Source: Siphonodentalium dalli
Taxonomy: Eukaryota > Mollusca > Scaphopoda > Gadilida > Siphonodentaliidae
Direction of reading: 5' to 3'
NCBI GenBank assembly: GCA_032622095.1
Contig: CP136064.1
Coordinates: 170,568,310-170,632,309, forward strand
Length of the DNA stretch: 64,000 bases
The notes below the pieces were generated by a model. It saw only the letters and a program-made list of their open reading frames with translations, did no database searches and was not told where the DNA came from. Positions within the stretch are counted from its first letter, which is position 1. Each line of letters opens with the position of its first letter. A program made the translations under genes and the position numbers. Positions 49,201 through 61,200 of this stretch are shown one piece after another.

Positions 49201-52200
49201 AAAAGGGATGTAATTTTTCAACATTTTGCCTGAATTTAGGATTTCTTTTTAAACTTTGAAAATTTCAGGATTTTTGTAACTTCCTGATGGGCTTTCTTTT
49301 TTATATGCCCGTTTTAAAAAAACTGGATCAATTATGTTATGTGTCTGTCCGTCCATTTTGCCTGCCAATTTTCACCATAGTTATGCAACTTATGCCCCTT
49401 TATTGAAATTACCACAGGTATATTTTGCCACGCCCTAGCGATGCTCTTGGTTATTTATATATGTGACCGTTTAATGATTTGAAACACTTCTGAGAAAAAG
49501 CATGGATTCTTAGATATTGGAATATAGCAAACAAAATGTTTGCCTCCCACTCCTGTCTTGAATTTGGGTTCCGGATTTTTCTTAATTAATTTTTTACATC
49601 CCTTTGTAAATCGGAGGAAACTTTTAAATTTTTGCTTACATTAAAATTTATAATTCTCACACAATACAATTTGATGGTACACATGTTACGTTTGAATAAG
49701 TCTGCCTTTTAAGGTTGTACCAAAGCTGGATAAATATTCCACAACAGACGAGATTTTAAAGTGCGGTTGACGAGAATCTTGGTCAATCCTCCTAGAAAAT
49801 AGTAGTTGACTATGTCACTTTACATTGAAGTTTGAAAACAACCATTTCAGTCAATATAAACACTTTGTTGATTTGTCATTGAAATTTAGTAATGATTTGA
49901 ATTTCCATTATTATACCACTAAGAAGGTAGCTTGTGTGATATTCATGGCTAAGGCGAAAAAAAAAAAAACCTCTTTGTTTCCGATACCCTGCCTGGGGCC
50001 TGGCTGAGATTTTCTTGCCTGCCTCAATTTTTTCTTTCAATTTTCTCCAGAAGGCTAGTCAAAAGTTACCGGTTACCCTCAGGTGCCAAATAAACATGCG
50101 GGCACGTTTATTAATTTGGACTGAAAAATACACAACATCACGTTTATTTGGCAATGAGATACATAGTGAAAATGCCATCACTATTATTAGCAAAATTTAC
50201 AGCCCAGCACTCATATTTGGCCATCACGTTTATTTGGCACCTGAGAGTAGAGTGTCAATGTGAATATTTATCATTTTTCCCAATCCCAAAAGCAAAAATA
50301 AGTTGGTTATTATACTCAACGTTTGTAGAGATCTTACTGCAGAGTGAATGAATTCAAGGAACAACATGTTTTTATTCAATGCTTGGCCTCAGTTTCAATA
50401 CACATGGATCTACCATATTCCATGGGACCGTAACTACGCTATTATATCGCTTACATCTGAAAGGTTTAAAAAAAAAAAAAAATTGCAAAAAATCAAAATC
50501 CCTCCCTGTCTAGAAAACTTTCCCAATGTTATCGGAAACAGACCAGTTTTTTGTTTTGGCCTAATGAGATGGCACATGATCGGGTGGCGATAAAAATTAA
50601 GTTGATTACAGACAGGCTCTGTTTATATAGACATTTAGGAAAATATTCAGTAGACCGGAAGGATATCTGTTTATCTGGCCAAATCGTAGAGAGCACATGC
50701 ATAATTGAACTATCAACAATGTTAAATGTATGATTAACTTATAAATGCTGTTAGTTTTGCAGTATCGTCAAATATATTAATCTCACCGAATCTCTTTTTT
50801 TTTGTATTTAGATATTCCATTAGATTGCCATCTGCACAGTTATCATTTCTCATTATAAGTCATTGATGTTGTTTGGAAAGTGGAAATAGACAAACAACAG
50901 TGCTAAATTTTAGTGATATATCAACAATGTTTGATCGATAATATTTATATAGGCTATACTACATCACAGCCTTAGAATTTCAAGTTTTGTCATTTATATG
51001 ATGCCCACATTAATTTTATTACATGTGCACTGGAACCAGAGAATTGCATTGTGTGTATGACCTAACCATTCTACTCGTATATGCATGGCGTCCCATCCAC
51101 AGGGCTAAGTCTACGATATATGTGAATTCTGTACAATTTACTTTCACTTTTAATTTATCAATTGTAATTTAAATAAAACAGAAGCAACAATTTCCAATGT
51201 TTCTACAAGAAGCTACGAGTAATAAATGTTGCATATTTGATAGTCTTACATACTGTATACCTAATACTCTCAATATATCTGACAACCAAGTTATAATCTT
51301 TTTTTAAATTCTTGGTTTTGACAGACATTTTCCTGAATTTGACAAAATTCCTGGTCATTGAAAATTACACATAAAAGTCACTGGAATGTCATAATTCTGG
51401 TTATTTGTGAACTGTGGACTTTTATTTTGCTATGAATCATGTCTGATTTGATGTTAACATAAACACTTTTGATTTTCAAAACATGCATTGCTAATAAATG
51501 GTTCTAACAAATTTGGTTTTATTCCACGAACAGCTCATGAATCCAATAGGATTGTGAATTTTAATATTTTGCTCTGTTTTGGCTTCAAACAAAAGCAGAA
51601 AACAAGCAATGTTTTATATAAAAGTTGAAATAATATTTTAAATACCAATGTTTTTTCACCACAATGCATATAATCAAAATTAGAGAGCATCAAATCAGTC
51701 GAATGCACCGATATCTTGGTAGACTCAGCCCTGGTTTTGTATTGTAGCTTGCAGGGGACTTCCAACAGTGCATGAGGAATCCAGAAGGTTTGGTAATGGT
51801 CAGTCGGGTCCTTTGCAGGGTTGTCCAAGTTCGCCCGCCATTTCTCAGAGCCTCACTTTGGTTTCCCTTTCCTACATGTAGCCATCTGTTATTATTCTGT
51901 GAACTAAACAGTTTGTGTTTCACACTGGGTTTTCCATTGATGGGGATTGTGGGGTGGGGATAATAATAGAGTGATTGACTTTGTGCATATGGTTGAAAGA
52001 CGACTAAAGATGTGTAAAATGAACTGTATTTTCACACCTTGATATCCAGTGATGGGATTGTGGGGTGGGGATAACAAAAAATGCAAGATCTGACTAAGTG
52101 CTCATGATTGTAAGAAAACAGCCTTCAAGTTCAACCAGACTGAAATATGCCTCTAACGTATTTCTTACTTTACTTGTTTACTTTCAAAGTACATGTAGTA

Positions 52201-55200
52201 TTTTCCGGCAGATATACATGTGCACTGTACATAATCACATGTGATCTTATGAGAGTGTTACTACTACTATCACTATGTTAATAGTACTTTAATACCAGTG
52301 TGTTAGTTATTCCAGCCCTCGAAATTAGGAAAAATGTCCCACAGCAAATTTAATGCTGTAGCATGTTTGATTACAAATGTTGAAGAAAGTCATTTTGAAG
52401 ACTTTGCATTATTCTGAGAGCCCTGCGAATCAGCAATTTTTCACATAATCAAAATCTGATATCGAATCAACAGCCGGGAAAATTGACTGCATAAAGTATT
52501 TTAAAAATGAAATAGCATAGCTTGTGCAAATTTCCAGTTCTATAATTTATGAATTATATACATATCAAGCCAAGTCCGATTTTTGTATCAACCCATATTT
52601 CCTTCATCATTTTTCAAATTTATTGATTATAATAAGGACGTCGTTTTGTTGAAATCTCATCATGTGATATTACGCGCGAGCCCCAAGTTGCTTCCATATT
52701 TTATGAATGCAACTTGCCATCAGATTATCTTTGAAAATGAGAGCTAATGCTCTTTTAATATGTTAGCTATAAAGTGTAAATATAAGGAATGGTTGATGAT
52801 TTTGTTGCTTTCCATTGCGTATTGATGCAAGTTGGTCTTCCATATTTATATGTGGAACGCTTTCGTCTATCTGGCCAACTGCATCCATACTTCATGGAAC
52901 ACAAGCAAATCAACATTCTTTTCATAAATAATGCAGGTTGCATGTAATCATGCAGTTGATATTATTACCATATAATCTGCAGCTTTGTGCCATGATCATG
53001 TACTTGACAACTATGCAGTTTGCGAAAGTAGAAAATAAGGCACATAGTCATGAACACGTAAACAGATCTGTATCAATTCCGATAACACAATTAACCAGCA
53101 ATTAAACGCTTGATCATAAAATACTAGGCCTTTGTGACAGTGTTTTGCATTACATATATTAGTGACCCAACCTCTGTAATTTAACGCAATATGTGTGTCG
53201 TGACAAATAACACAGATGCATCACACCTTGTTCATCATCACCATGTGTAAAAAACTGCATCATTGTGACAATGATCCGGATGAATTGGATATTTGAAATA
53301 TTTAAATCAGAGGTCCAGTTTGGTGTCGATACTGAATCGCACTGGCGATATGGACATCAAATCGAATCTCGAATATTCGCAGGGCCCTAATCTAATTATT
53401 CTTTCACTAAAACAGAAGAAACATCTGGGCTCATTTTCACCAGCTGGGTTTATGTTTTAATCCGGGTAGTTTATTTGGTAGCAGCTGAACTCAAATGTAT
53501 CTTCACTTTGACACACTGGCTGGCGGTCTAACAATTTAGTGGTCAATCTTTGAGCACTGTCAAATCCTCCTGATTGGATAATCTTATACTGCTGTGAGGT
53601 ATGCACTAGTACATGATTTTTAATGCTGCACCAGTGCAGCTCCCGTCATGAAAGGGATGAACTCAGCATGTGAATAGAGCCCTGGTGATAAACATATTTC
53701 ACTGATATGAAGAGTATGGGAGATACACCTTGAGATTTGTTTTTATCCATTAACCTTTCTTTTCTGAATGGATCCTCTTATTATCTGAACAGTTCCTAAA
53801 TGATAGCTGCTCATCAATGAGTATTTGGTATAGAAAGGGTTAATGACACAAGCTTAAAGATTCTAGCGGTCATTATCAAGTGAAAATAAATATTTGCAGT
53901 CCTCAAAATTGGCCACAGCAATAAGCAAATGCCGTGGGAAATGCCATGGCACATGTGGAATCTAACATGCTACAGCATTAAATTTCCTGTGGAACATTTT
54001 TCCTAATTTCGAGGGCTGAATTTGACATGAAACATTTTAAAAGATAAGATTTCCAATAGAAAGAGCTGTAGCATTCTAAAAATAGCCTTGTAGACCAGTT
54101 CTTGGAAGTTAATAGTGGAATAGTTATTTTTATCTATCATCTTTGTCGTCTACTATATAGATAAAGGCTGCAAAAAATACAAAACATTGCTTTATTTTAG
54201 CCCGTGCTAAAATAAAACAAGAACGGCTACTTCAATTATCGTAATAAAGGCACATGCTCAGAACTACAACCGAAATCTTTCAATCGATTAAAATATTTAC
54301 AGAAGAAATCCCCATTATTAGCTCAACTTTACTTTACAAGTAACGTTTTATGTTATCCCATTCAAACAAAATTTAATAGTTGTGAACAACTTATAAATTT
54401 GGCGATGGATAAAAACAATACCCTTATAGTTTGATGAGAGAGATACAAGGCTTATTTTCGCTCGTATGATTCAGCAAATAGGGGACCTCGCTAAAGCTGG
54501 GTCCCCCATTTGCTCAATATTGTCAAACTATATGGCTATTCTATATCTATTGACAGCAGCAGATTGTTAATAGAGGAAGAGATACATCATCATTAATTGA
54601 TTTTTGTCAGTGTTGTCTCACTCTTGACATCCTGTGATTGGGATTTGGGGTGGGGATAAAAGAAACAGTGTAGTTTAACTCTAGTTTATTTTGTTAATTG
54701 CTGTCATACAGTAGTTGATCTCCTGCAAGTGATCACTTGTGTTCCAATGATGAATTGCCACTCATAAGCAAGCCTGATGAACAAAATTATTTTGTTTCTT
54801 TAGAGATTACCTTGTCTCCAATAAACATGTGTCTCTGACATTTATGAGCGGTCATAAATAAATAAATATTTCACCATCCAATCACATCTTAGGTGAATAA
54901 AGCTTGATGGCTGGTGCTGATTTAGATGGTGAGGCTAGATGGAATTTTAAATATGAAGTTTCCTTGTCTTCATGAATACTGTTAGGCCCGTTCCAAACGA
55001 CGGATTTTTGTCGACTCAAATCTAATACATGTGACGAAGAGCCGAAAGTTGCCGAAAAACGAATGCAAATGATATGATAATGGTATAATAATGAGGGAGT
55101 TCCCCTTATCTGCGGAAATACCCACAGGACGTCATTTGTCGCACGCTCTCTTTGTTATAAAGAAAGATATATCTCTAAGAATTGCTTAGGTAACATTGTG

Positions 55201-58200
55201 AAAATTGTAATTATTATGGTTGTTTGATTTCTCAACGAACATGGCATGTCACTGGCGCACATCTTATAATGGATAAAGTATCAATGATTTATAATAATTC
55301 ATATATACCGGTGTAACAGTTTATCTTCCCCCCGCCCTGGGTATCTTCCCCCCCACTCATATATTTTTTTTTCCTCACTTATTTTATATTATTATGGTAA
55401 GAAATGCCGAGAAAACTATTAAAAAAAATTTGTTTAATTTTTGTTTATTTTGAAGTTTAACTTAACCCCTCACACAATAGCATAAATATGTCAAAATATT
55501 ACATTACGATTTTATCGTTTATTTTGCTTTATATTGTCATGAAATGGCGAGAAATTAACTTTATATGAGAACAATTCAATAGAGTAAGAATTTGGGGTGG
55601 GGGGGGGGAAATATCCAGGCCTGAGTATTTGAGTATTTCCCCCCCCCCCCCCTTATTCTAAGGGACAGGGGTGATAGTCTCTTATGTATAATAATTAATA
55701 TATACCGGTATTACTTATTAGCTCAACTTACTTGTAAGTTTGAGCTATTGCCATGGTTTGGCGTCCGTCGTCCGTGTGTTCGTGTGTCCGTGTGTCCGTC
55801 AACAATTTCCTTTGGCGCGGGCTACAGGTTGTACCTTTGGTCTGATCTTCATGAAATTTGTCATGAATGTTGACATTGACATGTAGATGGGAACGAGTCA
55901 TTTTTGGGTCATTCGGCCAAAAAACATGGCCGCTGGCAGCCATCTTGGATTTCAAGATTCAATCCATTGGCGCGGCCTACAGGTCGTACTGTTCATCTGA
56001 TCATCATGAAATTTGTCATTGATGTTAATAATGACATGTAGATGGGAACCAGTGATTTTGGGGTCGTTCGGCCAAAAAACATGGCTGCCAGCAGCCATCT
56101 TGGATTTTACTCTTTGCATGACTAAATCCTTTGGCGCGGGCTACAGGTCGTTGTTTTGGTCGGAAGTTTATGAAATTTGTCATGGATGTTAACACTGTCA
56201 TGTAGATGGGAACGAGTGATTTTGGAGTTGTTCGGCCAAAAAACATGGCCGCCAGCAGCCATCTTGGATTTTACTCTTTGCATGACTAAATCCTTTGGCG
56301 CGGGCTACAGGTTGTACCTTTGGTCTAATCTTTATGAAATTTGTCATGAATGTTGACATTGACATGTAGATGGGAACGAATCAATGTGGGGTCATTCGGC
56401 CAAAAAACATGGCCGCTGGTGGCCATCTTAGATTTCAAAATTCAATCCATTGGCGCGGGCTACAGGTCGTACTGTTCGTCTGATCATCATGAAATTTGTC
56501 ATGGATGTTAATATTGACATGTAGATGGGAACGAGTCATTTTGGGGTTGTTCGGCCAATAAACATGGCCACCAGCAGCCATCTTGGATTTTACTCTTTGC
56601 ATGACTAAATCCTTTGGCGCGGGCTACAAGTCGTAGCTTCGATCGGAACATCATGAAATTGGTCATGGATGTTAACAATGACATGTAGATGGGAACGAGT
56701 GATTTTGGGGTCGTTCGGCCGAAAAACATGGCCGCCAGCAGCCATCTTGGATTTTACTCTTTGCATGACTAAATCCTTTGGCCCGGGCTACAGGTCGTAC
56801 CTTTGGTCTGATCTTTATGAAATTTGTCATGAATGTTGACATTGACATGTAGATGGGAAAGAGTCATTTTGGGGTCATTCTGCCAAAAAACATGGCCGCT
56901 GGCAACCATCTTGGATTTCAAGATTCAATCCATTGGCGCGGGCTACAGGTCGTACTGTTCGTCTGATCATCATGAAATTTGTCATGGATGTTAATATTGA
57001 CATGTAGATGGGAACGAGTCATTTTGGGGTTATTCGGCCAATAAACATGGCCGCCAGCAGCCATCTTCGATTTTACTCTTTGCATGACTAAATCCTTTGG
57101 CGCGGGCTACAGGTCGTAGCTTTGATCGGAACATCATGAAATTTGTCATGGATGTTAACAATGACATGTAGATGGGAACGAGTGATTTTGGAGTTGTTCG
57201 GCCGAAAAACATGGCCGCCAGCAGCCATCTTGGATTTTACTCTTTGCATGACTAAATCCTTTGGCCCGGGCTACAGGTCGTACCTTTGGTCTGATCTTTA
57301 TGAAATTTGTCATGAATGTTGACATTGACATGTAGATGGGAACGAGTCATTTTGGGGTCATTCGGCCAAAAAACATGGCCGCTGGCAGCCATCTTGGATT
57401 TCAAGATTCAATCCATTGGCGCGGGCTACAGGTCGTACTGTTCGTCTGATCATCATGAAATTTGTCATTGATGTTAATAATGACATGTAGATGGGAACGA
57501 GTGATTTTGGGGTCGTTCGGCCAAAAAACATGGCTGCCAGCAGCCATCTTGGATTTTACTCTTTGCATGACTAAATCCTTTGGCGCGGGCTACAGGTCGT
57601 ACCTTTGGTCTGATCTTTATGAAATTTGTCATGAATGTTGACATTGACATGTAGATGGGAACGAGTCATTTTGGGGTCATTCGGCCAAAAAACATGGCCG
57701 CTGGCAGCCATCTTGGATTTCAAGATTCAATCCATTGGCGCGGGCTACAGGTCGTACTGTTCGTCTGATCATCATGAAATTTGTCATTGATGTTAATAAT
57801 GACATGTAGATGGGAACGAGTGATTTTGGGGTCGTTCGGCCAAAAAACATGGCTGCCAGCAGCCATCTTGGATTTTACTCTTTGCATGACTAAATCCTTT
57901 GGCGCGGGCTACAGGTCGTTGTGTTGGTCGGAAGTTTATGAAATTTGTCATGGATGTTAACACTGACATGTAGATGGGAACGAGTGATTTTGGAGTCGTT
58001 CGGCCAGAAAACATGGCCGCCAGCAGCCATCTTGGATTTTACTCTTTGCATGACTAAATCCTTTGGCGCGGGCTATAGGTTGCCTTTGGTCTAATCTTTA
58101 TAAAATTTGTCATGAACGTTGACATTGACATGTAGATGGGAACGAATCATTGTCGGGTCATTCGGCCAAAAAACATGGCTGCTGGCGGCCATCTTGGATT

Positions 58201-61200
58201 TCAAAATTCAATCCATTGGCGCGGGCTACAGGTCGTACTGTTCGTCTGATCATCATGAAATTTGTCATGAATGATAACAATGACATGTAGATGGGATCCA
58301 GTCGTTTTGGGGTCATTTGGTCAAAAAACATGGCCACCAGCAGCCATCTTGGATTTTACTCTTTGCATGACTAAATCCTTTGGTGCGGGCTACAGATCGT
58401 AGCTTTGGTCAAATGGTCATGAAATTTGTCATTAATTATAACAATGACATGTAGATGGGAACGAGTCGTTTTGGGGTCATTCGGTCAAAAAACATTGCCA
58501 CCAGCATTTTACTTTTCGCATGACTAAATCCTTTGGCGTGGGCTACAGGTCATACCTTTGGTCTGATATTTATTAAATTTGTCATGAATGTTGACATTGA
58601 CATGCAGATGGGAACGAATCATTGTGGGGTCATTCGGCCAAAAAACATGGCTGCCAGCGGCCATCTTGGATTTCAAAATTCAATCCATTGGCGCGGTCTA
58701 CAGGTCGTACTGTTCGTCTGATCATCATGAAATTTGTATGTCGTAGCTTTGGTCAGATCTTCATAAAATTTGTCATGGATGTTAACAATTATACGTAGAT
58801 GGGAACGAGTTCTTTTGGGGTCAATTGGCCAAAAAAAATGGCCACCAGCAGCCATCTTGTATTTTACTCTTTGCATCACTAAATCCTTTGGCGCATGTTA
58901 GACATTTCAATTAGCACCTTTCCTATTCCTCCATTTACTGTCAACCATTAAATTATTCCCCTACCTAAGTTGAGCTACAGTGTCATTGACACTTTCATTA
59001 TAAGGGGTATGGGTGGTACCACTGATTTATAATAATTCATACCGGCATTACTTGTTATGAGGGGTATACGGGTGGTAACCTCTTATTTATAATAATTCAT
59101 ATATTCCGGTATTCCTTATTATAAGGGGCAGAGTGGTAGCCTCAGATTTATAATAATTCATATAAACCGGTATTACTTATTATGAGGGGTAGGGATAGTA
59201 TAGCCTATGATTTATAATAATTCATATATACCGGTATTCCTTATTATAAAGGATATAGGGTGGTAGCCTAAGATTTATAATAATTAATATATGATGGTAT
59301 TCCTTATTATAAGGGTAGGGGGTGGTAGTATCTGATTTATAATAATTCTTGTATACCGGCATTTACATGCATGGTATACACATAGATGACAATTTGTTGC
59401 ACGATATAACATTATTTGTAGCGCCTATTATAGTATATTATATATCTGTATCACCCCATGTATCCGGATATGCTCGTAGCGGAAGACATGCTCGTAGCGG
59501 AATAACCATGGCCCGCGATTTGCACATCGTCTTTAGTTGTCGTAAGTTATTTAATAAAAACACGGTTTATTTTAACTTGATTTTTTTTAAACATTAACAG
59601 CGATAATCGGTCTACAGAAATGAGCGGTTGTGGTTTCCGCAATTTGCATATTACTGTTCGATAATCTGGTTTTATACGAATATTATGACCTGAAATACTT
59701 TTATCAAATTTTAATGAATCTTTGCATTGACACATTATATAACATACAGTCTCTCAAAGTACGATATCTTAGCTTCAAAATGAACTGGACATGTTTGCGA
59801 TGTCAATCATATTAGTGCCCGAAAAATTTATTTCCATGGAGTCACTCACTTGATTTTGGGGCATGTCTATAGCAAACGTAAAACCACTGCTATAGACATG
59901 CCATATTTTCTTGCTATGACCTGCATATATGGTTATTTTTTACTATGGAAAATGTAGAACATTACTGAAAATGTTGTCTATTATATTAAGGGAATATATA
60001 TCCGCGGAAATAGCAATGTATGCATAGACTATATTGTCTGGGCTGTTACCACAGAAATCGTAATTTTATGTAAGAAATGCAAATTTTGCCACAATTTTTG
60101 GCCTAACTTCCCGGTAAAATAGGATTAAACTGCATCCATGTTCAAAGAAGTTTGATGTACAGTTGGGTAAATTATAGCCACAAATAGTACCACCACCGTC
60201 CACCACTGGTATGTGTTGGTTTCGGTGCAACATGTGTCTAACCGTGAACAGTGTGCAAATCGCGGGCCATGTGGTTATTCCGCTACGAGCATGTCTTCCG
60301 CTACGAGCATTTCCGGATGCATGGGGTGTGTATGTACCATATTCATCCTCATATACATGAGCACATATATTCGCGCTGCAGTACCGGGAATCCACCTTTA
60401 AATAAAGCTACCGATGTATTAGATTCGACGCGACAAAGATGCGTCCGTCTGTAACAATGTCGACCGCAGACGCATCACCGACGGATTTAATACAATTAGA
60501 TTCGAGTCGACAAAAATCCGTCGTTTGGAACGGGCCTTAGTGTTACTGTATCCACACAATAAAACTGTGAATTTGTGAAATTAATGGTAAATGTAAAGTA
60601 ATGTAATGTATTTTCTATATTTAGTTTTTTTGCTGAATAGTAAAGGGTCCTAAGGGACTCCAAATTTTTGTTATACATAACCCACCTGCTTCTTCGTAAA
60701 AATTAATTTAAAGTAGAGATAATTTATAATTACAAAAATATCTAGTCACGCCATCACTTTGAAAAAAAAAATCCGCCATCACTTTGAAAAAAAAAGAAGC
60801 TGTGATTAGGATTGTGGGGCTGAGATAAAGAATCTGTGGATTGTGGGGTGGGGATAAAGAAACTGATTGGGATTGTGTGGTGGGGATAATGAAACTGATT
60901 GGGATTGTGGGGTGGGGATAAAGAAGAAGATGTGATTGTGGGGTGGGGATAAACAAGCTGTGATTGTGGCTGTGGTGTTAGGATAAAGAAACTGATTGGG
61001 ATTTTGGGGTTGATATAAAGAATCTGGGATTTTGGGGTGGGGATAAAGAAGCTGTGATTGGGATTCTGGGGTGGGGATAACGAAACTGTTTGTGATTATG
61101 GATGGGGATAAAGAAGCTGTGATTGTGGCTGTGGGGTTGGGACAAAGAAGCTGTGATTGGGTGGGGGAAAAATCTGTGATTGGAGTTTTTGTGGGTAAAG

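Larger units (their letters stand above)
54984..60537. mobile_element. 5.5 kb TIR-bounded segment carrying satellites
   Basis: AGGCCCGTTCCAAACGACGG at 54984 and its complement ending at 60537 form inverted ends of about 45 bp that continue through ATTTTTGTCGACTC. The flanks TACTGTT (54977-54983) and TAGTGTT (60538-60544) match 6 of 7 positions. Inside are a split 62 bp satellite, a C-rich foldback, the 3.3 kb monomer element and an inverted pair at 59451-60330. Near the right end, GATTCGACGCGACAAAGATG is a degenerate second copy of the terminal phrase. No transposase. Confidence 0.6.

Noticed and set aside
55728-58879. Multiple 60-75 codon frames of MFFGRTTPKS type
   Set aside because: They are translations of about 160 bp tandem monomers, broken in most units and in both phases. 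No start context or family.
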